Notes under the pieces: generated by a model
Seen by the model: the letters and a program-made list of their open reading frames with translations, nothing else
Told to the model about the DNA's origin: nothing
Database searches by the model: none
Translations under genes and position numbers: made by a program
Source of the DNA: Celeribacter baekdonensis
Lineage (GTDB): Bacteria > Pseudomonadota > Alphaproteobacteria > Rhodobacterales > Rhodobacteraceae
DNA: 64,000 nt
Reading direction: 5' to 3'
Assembly (NCBI RefSeq): GCF_003047105.1
Contig: NZ_CP028475.1
Span: forward strand, 372,001 to 436,000
Shown here: positions 27,093 through 37,083 of the stretch, piece by piece
Numbering within the stretch: the stretch's first letter is position 1
Layout: every line of letters begins with the position of its first letter

Positions 27093-27142
27093 TTTGGTCG
27101 CGCAGTCCAAAATGTTCAAACCCTCCTTTTATCTATGCGTTA

Positions 27143-27168
27143 CCCGCTCAAGCTATGCGCTGAGCGGG
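27143..27168. terminator. Hairpin downstream of DUF924
   Basis: CCCGCTCA (27143-27150) and TGAGCGGG (27161-27168) form an 8-bp perfect stem around a ten-base loop. There is no T tract, so it may be only a weak terminator or an RNA structure. Confidence 0.4.
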
Positions 27169-27220
27169 ACGCAGCCTTTCGGCCTGAAGGTTGCGCGCCC
27201 CGTTGCCACGATTTTCAAGA

Positions 27221-27238
27221 TAGTTTAGTATCAAACTA
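27221..27238. promoter_or_regulatory. Inverted repeat in the lpd promoter region
   Basis: TAGTTT-AGTATC-AAACTA is a perfect 6-bp inverted repeat in the only AT-rich part of the 280-bp gap before lpd. It could be an operator or part of the promoter; no regulator can be assigned. Confidence 0.3.
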
Positions 27239-27372
27239 AATTGTTTTGTCGCAGTTGTAGATCGTGGATCAACAACACAGCGACGGCAGGATTGAAGTGG
27301 CGTGGGCCTTTTTCCTTGTCCCAAACGGGAAAGGTGCAAAAGGCTTTAAATTTGGTTTCGGGAGGACCCTCC

Positions 27373-28782
27373 ATGTCTGACACACTTTCTGGCACATCTT
27401 TTGACCTTGTGGTCATCGGCGCAGGCCCTGGTGGCTATGTCGCCGCGATCCGTGCGGCGCAGTTGGGCCTTAAGGTCGCCTGTGTCGAGCGCGAAAACCT
27501 GGGTGGGATTTGCCTGAACTGGGGCTGCATCCCGACCAAAGCTTTGCTGCGCTCCGCCGAAGTGTATCATCAAATGCACCGGGCCAAGGAATTCGGCCTC
27601 TCCGTCGATAACATCGGTTTTGACCTCGATGCCATCGTCAAACGCTCGCGCGGTGTCGCCAAACAGATGAACGCCGGGATCAAAGGCCTGTTCAAAAAGA
27701 ACAAGGTCACGTCGATCATGGGCGAGGCCAAATTGGCCGGAAAAGGCAAAGTCTCCGTTAAAACCAATGATGGCAAAGACGAGATTCTGACCGCCAAAAA
27801 CATCATCGTTGCCACTGGCGCGCGGGCGCGGCAATTGCCGGGGCTTGAGGGCGATGGCGACCGGGTTTGGACCTATCGCGATGCGTTGGTGCCCAAACAC
27901 ATGCCGAAAAAGCTCCTGGTCATTGGCTCGGGCGCGATCGGCATCGAATTCGCCTCCTTCTACAACACGCTTGGCGCTGACACGACTGTGGTCGAAGTTA
28001 TGGATCGGGTGTTGCCTGTTGAGGACAAGGACATCTCTGCCTTTGCCAAAAAGCAATTCGTCAAACAGGGCATGACCATCCATGAAAAATCCGGCGTCAA
28101 ACAGTTGGATCGGAGCAAGGATAAAGTCGTCGCCCATATCGAAATCAACGGCAAAATCGAAAAGCACGAGTTCGATACAGTGATTTCCGCGGTCGGCATC
28201 GTCGGCAATGTCGAAGGTCTCGGACTTGAGGAAATGGGCGTGAAAATCGACCGCACTCATGTCGTCACCGACGCCTATTGCCGCACTGGTGTCGAGGGCG
28301 TGTATGCCATTGGCGACATCGCGGGCGCGCCTTGGTTGGCGCACAAAGCCTCGCACGAGGGCGTTATGGTGGCCGAACTCATCGCGGGCGGTCATCCTCA
28401 TGCGATCAAACCGAACTCGATTGCGGGCTGCACCTATTGTCACCCACAAGTGGCCTCCGTCGGTCTGACCGAAGCCAAGGCGAAAGAGGCCGGATATGAG
28501 ATCAAGGTCGGCAAATTTCCCTTCATCGGCAATGGCAAAGCCGTTGCGATGGGCGAGGCGGAGGGGCTGGTGAAAACCGTGTTTGATGCCAAGACCGGCG
28601 AACTTTTGGGTGCGCATATGGTCGGCGCGGAAGTGACCGAAATGATCCAAGGCTATGTCATCGGTCGCGAACTTGAAACCACCGAAGAGGATCTGATGAA
28701 CACCGTTTTCCCGCACCCGACCATGTCGGAAATGATGCATGAATCGGTGTTGGATGCCTATGGTCGCGCGCTGCATATTTAA
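27373..28782 (+). CDS. lpd: Dihydrolipoyl dehydrogenase (E3)
   Basis: This FAD-dependent enzyme re-oxidises dihydrolipoamide in 2-oxoacid dehydrogenase or glycine cleavage complexes (469 residues). The FAD site is VVIGAGPGGYVAAIRAAQLG, the redox disulfide is GGICLNWGCIPTKALL, the NAD site is LLVIGSGAIGIEFASFYNTLG, and the C-terminal base is in FPHPTMSEMMHESVLDAYG. The ATG at 27373 follows GGAGGACCC. It is monocistronic, with its own leader and terminator, so it may serve several complexes. Confidence 0.97.
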   Translation: MSDTLSGTSFDLVVIGAGPGGYVAAIRAAQLGLKVACVERENLGGICLNWGCIPTKALLRSAEVYHQMHRAKEFGLSVDNIGFDLDAIVKRSRGVAKQMNAGIKGLFKKNKVTSIMGEAKLAGKGKVSVKTNDGKDEILTAKNIIVATGARARQLPGLEGDGDRVWTYRDALVPKHMPKKLLVIGSGAIGIEFASFYNTLGADTTVVEVMDRVLPVEDKDISAFAKKQFVKQGMTIHEKSGVKQLDRSKDKVVAHIEINGKIEKHEFDTVISAVGIVGNVEGLGLEEMGVKIDRTHVVTDAYCRTGVEGVYAIGDIAGAPWLAHKASHEGVMVAELIAGGHPHAIKPNSIAGCTYCHPQVASVGLTEAKAKEAGYEIKVGKFPFIGNGKAVAMGEAEGLVKTVFDAKTGELLGAHMVGAEVTEMIQGYVIGRELETTEEDLMNTVFPHPTMSEMMHESVLDAYGRALHI

Positions 28783-28803
28783 ACTGTCGCCACTCTAATA
28801 GAC

Positions 28804-28832
28804 AAAAGCGCCTCGGAGACGGGGCGCTTTTT
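28804..28832. terminator. Terminator of lpd
   Basis: AAAAGCGCC (28804-28812) and GGCGCTTTT (28823-28831) form a 9-bp stem followed by T residues, 21 bp after the lpd stop. Confidence 0.85.
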
Positions 28833-28928
28833 ATTTGCAAAACCATGTCGTTTCATAAATACATGTGGGCAAAGCCCGCAAGATAGCGCGCCCCTTGTGC
28901 GCAAATAGATGTGATGTAATGTGTCAAT

Positions 28929-29894
28929 ATGACTGACTGGGATTCTCTGCGTTATATTCTCGCCGTTGCGCGTGAAGGTGGCCTTTCGGGCGCCGCCAGA
29001 GTGCTGGGCGTGAACCATGCCACTGTGTCGCGGCAATTGGCCAAGGCCGAAGACACCGCCGGTGTGCGGTTCTTCACCCGGCTGGCGTCTGGCCTACAAC
29101 CGACCGAAGCGGGGCAGGTGGCGATTGCCCATGCCGAAGAGGTAGAGGCGCGCATGGTCGCGCTTGATATGGCGCTCGCCGCCCGTGACGAGACCGAAGA
29201 AGGCGAATTGAAAGTCACCATTCCGCCGCTTTTGGCCGACAATCATTTCGCAGAGGACCTCAAAACATTCAAAGAGTTACACCCGGCGATTGATTTGCAA
29301 ATCGTTGGCGCGACGGAGGTGTTGAACCTGCACCGTCGCGAGGCCGATGTGGCGATCCGGGTGACCCAATCGCCCGAAGAAAGCCTTTGGGGGCGGATGA
29401 TGACCTCGCAGCGCGCCGGATGGTTTGCGTCCCCGAGTTTTATTGAGCAGTTTCAAGACGTGATCGAGGGGCGCGACACCGAAACGCATCTGCCCTATAT
29501 CGCGTTTTTGGCTTGGGCCCAGACCAACCCAACCGCGCTTTTTGCCGATTTGCCGACCTGTCGTGTGGCGATGCGCACCGATGATATGATCACGGCCATG
29601 GCTTTGGCGCGTCAGGGCGTTGGCATGGTCCGCACCGCGCATTTCTTGGGCGACAGTGACCCGCATTTGGTGCGGGTGCCGGGGTTGAAACTGGCCGATC
29701 ATACGCCGCTTTGGGTGTTGACCCACCCGGACCTGCGCCATGTCCCGCGGGTGACCGAATTCATGCGCTTCATCGCCGGGCGGTTCACCGCGCGCCGGGG
29801 CTATTACATGGGCCCGGATGCCAGCTCTGCCGATACTGTCATTCGGCCCGATGGGGTGAAATTTGAAGGCACGGTGTCGGAGGCGGCAGAGTAG
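28929..29894 (+). CDS. LysR family transcriptional regulator
   Basis: A 321-residue LysR-type regulator. The N-terminal winged helix-turn-helix is in LRYILAVAREGGLSGAARVLGVNHATVSRQLAKAE, and the effector domain follows from about residue 90 (GELKVTIPPLLADNHFAEDLKTF). The second half includes RTDDMITAMALARQGVGMVRTAHFLG. It is not divergent from any enzyme gene, so its target is not evident; the nearest neighbours are lpd and a rhodanese. It ends at a strong bidirectional terminator. Confidence 0.92.
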   Translation: MTDWDSLRYILAVAREGGLSGAARVLGVNHATVSRQLAKAEDTAGVRFFTRLASGLQPTEAGQVAIAHAEEVEARMVALDMALAARDETEEGELKVTIPPLLADNHFAEDLKTFKELHPAIDLQIVGATEVLNLHRREADVAIRVTQSPEESLWGRMMTSQRAGWFASPSFIEQFQDVIEGRDTETHLPYIAFLAWAQTNPTALFADLPTCRVAMRTDDMITAMALARQGVGMVRTAHFLGDSDPHLVRVPGLKLADHTPLWVLTHPDLRHVPRVTEFMRFIAGRFTARRGYYMGPDASSADTVIRPDGVKFEGTVSEAAE

Positions 29895-29915
29895 CCGGTT
29901 CAATTTTGGCATGAT

Positions 29916-29941
29916 AAAAGGCGGCCCATTGGCCGCCTTTT
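29916..29941. terminator. Bidirectional terminator between lysR and the rhodanese gene
   Basis: AAAAGGCGGCC and its exact complement form an 11-bp stem around CATT, with T tracts on both strands. It serves the two convergent genes. Confidence 0.9.
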
Positions 29942-29970
29942 ATGTGTTTTAAACGGGGTGAAAGCGCCCC

Positions 29971-30330
29971 TTAGACGTTCACAACCTCGCCGCCACCGGC
30001 GACCCAATTGTGTAGCCCTCCAAGGTTTTGCACATCTTCATGGCCAAGCCGTTTCAACAGGGAGGCGGCATTTGAGGAGCGCGCCCCCGAAGCACAGTAC
30101 AGCACCTTGGTGAGCTTCGTGTCCTTGAATGCGGGCAGGCAGTCGGGCGAGCGCGGGTCACATTTCGCCGCAATCACCGTCAGCGGCACATGGATCGCGC
30201 CCTTGGCGGTGCCGGTCATGTGCAACTCCTGCTTGTCGCGCACGTCGACCAAGATCATTGTGCCCTGCGCCAGCCCGGCTTTGACCTCGTCCACAGATAT
30301 TTTTGGCCCACCGCCAAACAATCCAAACAT
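29971..30330 (-). CDS. Rhodanese-like domain protein
   Basis: A single-domain rhodanese of about 119 residues. It carries the active-site cysteine in VLYCASGARSSNAASLLKRLG, the substrate-binding VDVRDKQELHMTG, and AIHVPLTVIAAK. The extra Cys-Asp segment KCDPRSPDCLPAF resembles single-domain rhodaneses involved in sulfur transfer. I start it at the ATG at 30330 behind AGGTGGAA. It is divergent from uvrA. Confidence 0.88.
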   Translation of the reverse strand: MFGLFGGGPKISVDEVKAGLAQGTMILVDVRDKQELHMTGTAKGAIHVPLTVIAAKCDPRSPDCLPAFKDTKLTKVLYCASGARSSNAASLLKRLGHEDVQNLGGLHNWVAGGGEVVNV

Positions 30331-30465
30331 CTCATTCCACCTTTGCAATCTGTTGCATGTCTTTGCGCTGCTTTTAGGCCTGAGGGCAAGCGTGTGTCTG
30401 TGATGAAATCACCGACGCCTGATCCGCAGGTGCCATTGGTGAAAAAAACAGCATGCGCGGCACAA

Positions 30466-30480
30466 GTTCTTGTTACGTTC
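30466..30480. promoter_or_regulatory. LexA (SOS) box upstream of uvrA
   Basis: GTTC-N7-GTTC (GTTCTTGTTACGTTC) is a perfect match to the alphaproteobacterial SOS box. It lies 107 bp before the uvrA start, within the promoter region. uvrA should therefore be repressed by LexA and induced by DNA damage. Confidence 0.85.
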
Positions 30481-30586
30481 TTATTTTCCTATTGGAACAT
30501 AGGCCACGCTCGCCTAGATATGGGGAGCGGCTGCGCCGGGGCAAAGAACCCGGTCAGATCGGGTGTGGACAGAGGGCAAGTGGGCT

Positions 30587-33480
30587 ATGGTCGAACTCAA
30601 AACTATCGAAGTGCGCGGCGCGCGCGAGCACAATCTCAAAAACGTCGATGTGGATATTCCACGCGACGAATTGGTGGTGATCACCGGCCTGTCGGGGTCG
30701 GGCAAATCCTCACTGGCCTTTGACACGATCTATGCCGAGGGCCAGCGCCGCTATGTCGAAAGCCTGTCCGCCTATGCCCGCCAGTTCTTGGACATGATGG
30801 GCAAGCCGGATGTGGATCACATCTCGGGTCTGTCGCCTGCGATCTCGATTGAGCAAAAGACCACCTCGAAAAACCCGCGCTCCACCGTGGGTACGGTGAC
30901 AGAGATTTACGACTACCTGCGCCTGCTCTTTGCCCGCGCCGGGACACCCTATAGCCCCGCGACCGGCGAGCCGATTGAGGCGCAACAGATCCAAGACATG
31001 GTGGACATCATCATGCGGATGGAGGAGGGCACGCGTGGCTTTCTTTTGGCGCCGATCGTACGCGACCGCAAAGGCGAATATCGCAAAGAATTCTTGGAGT
31101 TACGCAAACAAGGCTTTCAACGGGTTAAGGTTGATGGCGCGTTTTACGAACTCGATGAACCACCCACTTTGGACAAGAAATTCCGCCATGACATTGACGT
31201 GGTGGTGGACCGGTTGGTGGTGCGTGAGGGATTGGAAACCCGTCTGGCCGACAGCCTGCGCACCGCCCTTGATCTGGCCGATGGCATCGCCATTTTGGAA
31301 ACCGCGCCGAAAGAGGGCGAGGGCGATCCAGAGCGCCTGACCTTTTCGGAAAAATTCGCCTGTCCGGTGTCGGGTTTTACCATTTCGGAAATCGAACCCC
31401 GGTTGTTTTCATTTAACGCGCCGTTCGGGGCCTGTCCGCAATGTGACGGGCTTGGGGTCGAGCTGTTTTTCGACGAACGTTTGGTGGTGCCCGATGCGGC
31501 ATTGAAAATCGCCGACGGGGCCATCGCGCCCTGGCGCAAAGGTAAAACACCCTATTTCCTCCAGACCATCGAAGCGCTGGCCAAACATTACGGGTTCAAA
31601 GCCTCGACCCCATGGAAATCCATCCCCGAGGACGTCCAAAAGGTCTTTCTCTACGGTTCCGGCAACGTGGAAATCCCGTTCCGCTATGATGACGGCGGCC
31701 GCGTCTACGAGGTCACCCGCAGCTTTGAGGGCGTGATCCCGAACATGGAGCGCCGCTACCGCGAAACCGATAGCAATTGGGTGCGCGAGGAATTTGAGCG
31801 CTATCAAAACAACCGGCCTTGTGGGCTGTGCGGCGGCTATCGCCTGAACGAAGCGGCGCGGGCGGTGAAAATTGGCTCCGTCACAGGTGGGGAAACCGAA
31901 CTGCTTCATGTCGGCCAAGTGGTCGAAAAGTCGATCAAACAGGCCTATGACTGGACGCTCGGCGTGATGGATGCGCTCTCGCCACAAAAACAAGAAATCG
32001 CCCGCGCCATCGTCAAAGAGATTCGCGAACGGTTGGGGTTTCTCAACAACGTCGGGCTTGAATATCTGACCATGTCGCGCAATGCGGGGACGCTGTCGGG
32101 CGGTGAAAGTCAACGGATCCGACTGGCCTCGCAAATTGGCTCGGGGCTTCAGGGCGTGCTTTATGTGCTTGATGAGCCCTCCATCGGTCTGCACCAACGC
32201 GACAATGATCGCCTCATCGGCACGTTGAAAAACCTGCGCGATCAGGGCAATACCGTAATCGTGGTTGAGCATGACGAGGACATGATCCGCGAGGCCGATT
32301 ACGTCTTTGACATGGGGCCGGGGGCGGGGGTGCATGGCGGTCAAATCGTCTCCAAAGGCACGCCGCAACAGATCGAAGCGGACGCCGCCTCGCTCACCGG
32401 GCAATATCTTTCGGGGACGCGCGAAGTGTCGGTGCCAAGCAAACGGCGCAAGGGCAATGGCAAGAAACTGACTGTGGTGAAAGCCACGGGCAACAACCTC
32501 AAAGAGGTGACCGCGGATTTCCCATTGGGCAAATTTGTTTGCGTTTCGGGCGTGTCTGGCGGCGGGAAATCGACCCTGACGATTGAGACGTTGTATAAAA
32601 ACGCCGCGAGCAAATTGAACGGTGCACGCGAAACGCCCGCCCCTTGTGAGACGATCAAAGGTTTTGAACACCTCGACAAGGTCATCGACATTGACCAACG
32701 CCCGATCGGGCGCACCCCGCGTTCCAACCCCGCGACCTACACTGGGGCCTTCACCCCGATCCGTGATTGGTTCGCCGGTCTGCCGGAAGCGAAAGCGCGC
32801 GGCTACAAGCCCGGGCGGTTTAGTTTCAACGTCAAAGGTGGACGCTGCGAGGCCTGTCAGGGCGACGGGGTGATCAAGATTGAAATGCATTTCCTGCCCG
32901 ATGTGTATGTCGAATGCGAGACCTGCCGGGGCAAGCGCTACAATCGTGAAACCTTGGAAATTCAGTTTAAAGGCAAAAGCATAGCCGACGTTCTTGATAT
33001 GACGGTTGAGGATGCGCAGGCGTTCTTTAAGGCGGTTCCGGTGATCCGTGAAAAGATGGACGCGCTGGTGCGCGTGGGGCTTGGCTATATCAAAGTTGGG
33101 CAACAGGCGACGACGCTGTCGGGGGCGAAGCCCAACGGGTGAAGCTGTCGAAAGAGCTGTCGAAACGCGCCACGGGCCGCACGCTTTACATCTTGGACGA
33201 ACCCACCACGGGGCTGCATTTCGAGGATGTGAAAAAGCTGCTCGAAGTGTTGCATGAACTGGTCGATCAGGGCAATTCGATGATCGTGATCGAACACAAT
33301 CTCGATGTGATCAAGACCGCCGATTACATCATCGACATTGGCCCCGAGGGGGGCGATGGCGGTGGGAAAATTGTCGCCTCCGGCACGCCCGAAGAGGTGG
33401 CAGAGGTCGAGGCAAGCCACACCGGGCGCTACCTCAAACCGATGCTTGAAAAGATCAAAGCGCGCAAAGCGGCGGAGTAA
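30587..33480 (+). CDS. uvrA: Excinuclease ABC subunit A, frameshifted as sequenced
   Basis: UvrA recognises bulky DNA lesions with UvrB at the start of nucleotide excision repair. All landmarks are present: Walker [20 protein letters not shown], the first zinc-finger half-sites CPVSG and CPQCDG, the first signature [34 protein letters not shown], the second Walker [11 protein letters not shown], the second zinc finger RCEACQGDG...CETCRGKRY, and [11 protein letters not shown]. The frame breaks inside the second signature motif, at the five-G run at 33121-33125. One extra G restores [15 protein letters not shown] and gives a normal 965-residue protein. It may be a sequencing error, a real mutation, or a slippage site. 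SOS control is expected. Confidence 0.92.
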
Positions 33481-33484
33481 GAGG

Positions 33485-33907
33485 ATGCGTCAAACGGTGC
33501 TTCAAATCCCCAAACTCGCGGTGCTGGCGGTCTGTCTGCATGAAGGAAAATTCCTTTTGGTGCAGCGCCGCAATCCGCCTGATGCCGGGCTTTGGGGCTT
33601 TCCCGGCGGGCATGTTGAGCTTGGCGAGAGCCTGGCCGAAGCCGCCGCGCGTGAACTCCATGAGGAGACCGGCGTGACGGCCACGGCGGGCGAGGTGATC
33701 GGGCATGTTGAGTTGATTGATCGCGATGGCTCAGAGGTGAGGCATCATTTTCTATTGGTCGCCGTGGCCTGCGCCTATCAGTCGGGGGTGCCGCTGGCCG
33801 ATGATGACGCGATGGCGGCCGCTTGGGTCAGCGACGCGGAGATGGCGGATCTGGCCCTCTCGGATCACGTCATGGAATTGGCACAACAGGCGTTGAAACA
33901 GACCTGA
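33485..33907 (+). CDS. Nudix hydrolase
   Basis: A 140-residue Nudix enzyme that hydrolyses a nucleoside diphosphate linked to another moiety. The Nudix box is complete: GGHVELGESLAEAAARELHEETGV, with the metal-binding REx2EE. N-terminal LAVLAVCLHEGKFLLVQRRNPPDAGLWGFPGG is typical of the ADP-ribose or MutT-like branch, but the substrate cannot be fixed. The start at 33485 has GAGG and sits 4 bp after the uvrA stop. It is probably co-transcribed with uvrA and the patatin gene. Confidence 0.92.
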   Translation: MRQTVLQIPKLAVLAVCLHEGKFLLVQRRNPPDAGLWGFPGGHVELGESLAEAAARELHEETGVTATAGEVIGHVELIDRDGSEVRHHFLLVAVACAYQSGVPLADDDAMAAAWVSDAEMADLALSDHVMELAQQALKQT

Positions 33908-33921
33908 GAGGGGAGCAGGCC

Positions 33922-34845
33922 ATGGCCAAGCAAAAGAAGACGGTGAAGGTCGGATTGGCTTTGGGCTCGGGCGGGGCGCGGGGGTATTGCCACATCGGCG
34001 TGTTGCGCGCCTTGGCTGATTTGGGCATTCATCCCGACATCATCGCGGGCTGTTCCATGGGGGCACTTGTCGGTGCCGCCTATGCGGGCGGTCGGCTTGA
34101 CGCGCTCGAAGACTGGGCTCGCGCCATGACGCCGCGCTCCTACCTGTCCTTGGTCGATTTGAACCTGTCCGGCGGCGGCTTGGTTGAGGGGCGGGAAATC
34201 ATGACGCTTTTGCAAAAACTGGGCTTGCCGGACACCATCGAAGGGCTTGACCGCCCCTTTGCCGCCGTCGCCACCGATCTTGAAACCGGGCGTGAAGTTT
34301 GGCTCAAGGACGGGCCTCTCAGCCACGCGGTGCGTGCCTCGGTGGCGCTGCCGGGGATCATTTCACCGCATTATCATCAAGACAAATGGCTTTTGGATGG
34401 CGGTATGGTCAACCCGGTGCCGGTGTCATTGGCCCGTGCGTTGGGTGCCGATGTGATCATTGCCGTCAATCCAAACGCACGGCTGGACGGCACGCTGTGG
34501 CGCGCGCCTCAGGTCGATCAAGCCACCGGCTTGGCCGCGTTGCAAGACCGCCTGCCGGAGGCGCTCAAAGCACTTTGGCCGAGCTCAAACACAGAGGATC
34601 GGCGCGCAGCACCCGGGTATATTGAGGTGCTGTCGACGTCGATTGACATCATGACCGACCATATCCGCCGGGCGCGCATGGCGGGGGAGCCACCGCAGGT
34701 GATGTTGTCGGCCGACCTTTCGGACATGTCCGTGCTTGATTTCCATCTTGCGAAAAAGGCAATCGAGGATGGCAAAAGGATGGTTCTTGAACATGAGGCC
34801 ACGTTGACCCGCCTCTTTGAGTGTGGGCCAAAGACACCCTCCTAA
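33922..34845 (+). CDS. Patatin-like phospholipase (RssA type)
   Basis: A 307-residue patatin-family serine hydrolase. The oxyanion glycines are in LALGSGGARGYCHIGVLRAL, the nucleophile in IAGCSMGALVGAAYAGG (GxSxG), and the dyad Asp in WLLDGGMVNPVPV. This matches the RssA/YchK group of cytoplasmic esterases. The ATG at 33922 follows GGGGAGCAGG. It lies 14 bp after the Nudix gene, in the same direction. Confidence 0.9.
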   Translation: MAKQKKTVKVGLALGSGGARGYCHIGVLRALADLGIHPDIIAGCSMGALVGAAYAGGRLDALEDWARAMTPRSYLSLVDLNLSGGGLVEGREIMTLLQKLGLPDTIEGLDRPFAAVATDLETGREVWLKDGPLSHAVRASVALPGIISPHYHQDKWLLDGGMVNPVPVSLARALGADVIIAVNPNARLDGTLWRAPQVDQATGLAALQDRLPEALKALWPSSNTEDRRAAPGYIEVLSTSIDIMTDHIRRARMAGEPPQVMLSADLSDMSVLDFHLAKKAIEDGKRMVLEHEATLTRLFECGPKTPS

Positions 34846-34868
34846 GTCCCAAAGCGGGCGTCTGCCCG

Positions 34869-35582
34869 TTAAATCGCGGCGCGGCGCGCGCTTTTGGCGC
34901 AGAGCAGCAACAGGATCACCGCCGCCAAAGCGGCCACGGCCGCCACGCCCCACTGCGTGCCCCAATTGCGCACCACAATCGCGATCAAGGCCCAAGCCGT
35001 GCCCAGTGGATATAGCGGCGCATCCGGGCGCATTTTATGGCCGATCAGTGCGACAGAAAACGCCCCTGCCAGACAGATTAAGGCCCAGCCGACCTGACCA
35101 AAGATCACGCCGTGACCGGCGGCCAAAATCCCCAGCGAAGCAAAGGACGCGGCGGTCAACCACCCGGCATAAAGCGACACAGGTGCGCGGGCCCACCATG
35201 GGTCCAACACCGGCGCGCGGTCCATTGCCACCAAGGCCAGGATCAGCATGGCGAAAATCAAAACCGTCGCCCAAAGTGGCGAGATCATGGCCACCGCCAA
35301 CCACGGCGTCCCGATCACCAGTGAGGCAATCAACGGCCACCGCATCGGGTCCCAGTCTTCGGCATCCGCGCGTTTGAACACTCCAAACCCGCCGGAGATC
35401 ACAAGCCACGTGTAAATCACCCCCCAAATCGCGAAGGCGTAGCCTGCGGGGACAATCGGCGCGTTGTCTTGTGGGATCGGAAAGAGCGAGGGATCATAGC
35501 CGCCAAATCCGGGGGCCAAAAGTGGGCCCAAAATGGCAAAGGCGAGAGCCCCGACAAAGGCAAAGATGGCTTTCATATGCAT
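34869..35582 (-). CDS. TspO/MBR-like tryptophan-rich membrane protein
   Basis: A 237-residue membrane protein of about seven helices. Segments such as AGYAFAIWGVIYTWLVISGG and SPLWATVLIFAMLILALVAMDRAPVLDPWWARAPVSLYAGWLTAASF resemble the TspO/MBR fold (Trp-rich, GYAFAIW...WWxRxPxSLYxGW), but the protein is longer than classical TspO of about 160 residues. TspO proteins bind tetrapyrroles; transfer of that role is inference. I use the ATG at 35582 after AAAGGA, with an ATG at 35576 as the alternative. Confidence 0.7.
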   Translation of the reverse strand: MHMKAIFAFVGALAFAILGPLLAPGFGGYDPSLFPIPQDNAPIVPAGYAFAIWGVIYTWLVISGGFGVFKRADAEDWDPMRWPLIASLVIGTPWLAVAMISPLWATVLIFAMLILALVAMDRAPVLDPWWARAPVSLYAGWLTAASFASLGILAAGHGVIFGQVGWALICLAGAFSVALIGHKMRPDAPLYPLGTAWALIAIVVRNWGTQWGVAAVAALAAVILLLLCAKSARRAAI

Positions 35583-35643
35583 GGGGTGTCCTTTCATGGG
35601 CCCAAGCATGAAACGGGCCGCGCCCCTGTCAATATAGGACGGA

Positions 35644-35669
35644 AAACGGCGCCGGAAAGGGCGCCGTTT
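35644..35669. terminator. Terminator of serS
   Basis: AAACGGCGCC (35644-35653) and GGCGCCGTTT (35660-35669) form a 10-bp stem around GGAAAG, with a short T run on the minus strand, 49 bp beyond the serS stop. Confidence 0.75.
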
Positions 35670-35717
35670 GTCAGATAGCCATGTGCTGTGTTTTGGGGGG
35701 GCGGTGTTTTGGGCGGG

Positions 35718-37010
35718 TTAGGCCAAAACGCCCTCGGACGTCAGGGTCAGTTTGCCACCCAAGTAAGACGCAAGCACGTCGGGCAAGGTCACCGAGCCGT
35801 CGGCGTTTTGGCCGTTTTCCAGCACCGCAATCAAACAGCGCCCCACAGCCAAGCCTGAGCCATTGAGCGTATGCACGAACTCAGGTTTGCCGCCATCGGC
35901 GGGCTTGAACCGGGCGTTCATCCGCCGGGCCTGGAAATCGCCCGTGGTCGAAACCGAGGAGATTTCGCGATAGGTGTTTTGCCCCGGCAACCACGCCTCA
36001 ATGTCATAGGTGCGGCGCGCGCCAAAGCCCATGTCGCCGGTGCACAGCGCGACCGTGCGGTAGGGCACGCCGAGCTTTTCAAGAATGCCCTCGGCACAGG
36101 CCAACATGCGTTTTTGTTCGGTATCAGACGCATCCGGGTGGGTGATCGAAACCATTTCGACCTTTTCAAACTGGTGCTGACGCAACATACCCGATGTGTC
36201 GCGGCCCGCCGACCCGGCCTCGGAGCGGAAGCACAGCGAATGCGCGGTCATGCGGATCGGCAAGGCGGCCTCGTCCAAAATATCATTCGCCACCGAATAG
36301 GTCAGCGGCACCTCAGAGGTCGGGATCAACCACCAGCCGTTGGTGGTCTGATAGCTGTCCTCACCGAATTTCGGCAACTTATCTGTGCCATACATCGCCT
36401 CATCTTTGACGATCACGGGGGTGTTGATCTCCGTCAGGCCGTTTTCGTCCACATGGGTGTCGAGCATGAACTGCGACAGTGCCCGGTGGATACGCGCCAC
36501 GGCACCTTTGAGCACCACAAACCGCGCGCCGGAAATCTTGGCCCCGGTTTCAAAATCCATCGCTTTGGAGACACCCGTGATGTCGAAATGCTCTTTCGGA
36601 TCAAAACCATAGCTGGGCACATCGCCCCAACGCTTGATCTCGACATTCTCGCTCTCATCCTTGCCGTCGGGCACGTCGGCGGCGGGCAGGTTGGGGATGC
36701 GGGCCAACATATCGGTGAGCTTGGCGTCCTCGTCCTTGGCCTCGTCCGTCAGGCGGGCGATCTCGGCCTTTTTCTCGGCCACAAGCGCGCGCAGGCGCTC
36801 AAATTCCGCCTCGTCGCCCTTGGCCTTGGCGGCACCCACAAGTTTGGAAGCCTTGTTCTGTTCCGCCTTGGCCTCCTCTGCCGCCGCAATCTTGGCGCGT
36901 CGATCCGCGTCGAGTGCCAGCACCTCGGACGACACCCCAGACAGCCCCCGCCGCGCCAAAGCAGCGTCAAAAGCGTCAGGATTTTCGCGAATGGCCTTGA
37001 TGTCATGCAT
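35718..37010 (-). CDS. serS: Seryl-tRNA synthetase
   Basis: This class II synthetase charges tRNA-Ser (430 residues, normal length). The N-terminal long coiled-coil arm is visible (residues about 30-105, rich in Ala, Glu and Lys, from [26 protein letters not shown] onward). The catalytic core shows motif 2 ([28 protein letters not shown]) and motif 3 ([19 protein letters not shown]). The start at 37010 gives the usual [12 protein letters not shown]-terminus. It is an essential housekeeping gene, read alone. Confidence 0.98.
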   Translation of the reverse strand: MHDIKAIRENPDAFDAALARRGLSGVSSEVLALDADRRAKIAAAEEAKAEQNKASKLVGAAKAKGDEAEFERLRALVAEKKAEIARLTDEAKDEDAKLTDMLARIPNLPAADVPDGKDESENVEIKRWGDVPSYGFDPKEHFDITGVSKAMDFETGAKISGARFVVLKGAVARIHRALSQFMLDTHVDENGLTEINTPVIVKDEAMYGTDKLPKFGEDSYQTTNGWWLIPTSEVPLTYSVANDILDEAALPIRMTAHSLCFRSEAGSAGRDTSGMLRQHQFEKVEMVSITHPDASDTEQKRMLACAEGILEKLGVPYRTVALCTGDMGFGARRTYDIEAWLPGQNTYREISSVSTTGDFQARRMNARFKPADGGKPEFVHTLNGSGLAVGRCLIAVLENGQNADGSVTLPDVLASYLGGKLTLTSEGVLA

Positions 37011-37083
37011 CGGAGTGGTCCTCAGAAGTGATTTGATCTTGGCTAGGCTTATGCCTCAGCGGGCAGGGGGGATCAACGGCGAG

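Noticed and set aside
27346..28776. A 476-codon frame opposite lpd
   Set aside because: The lpd protein is unmistakable; the opposite frame has no family features.
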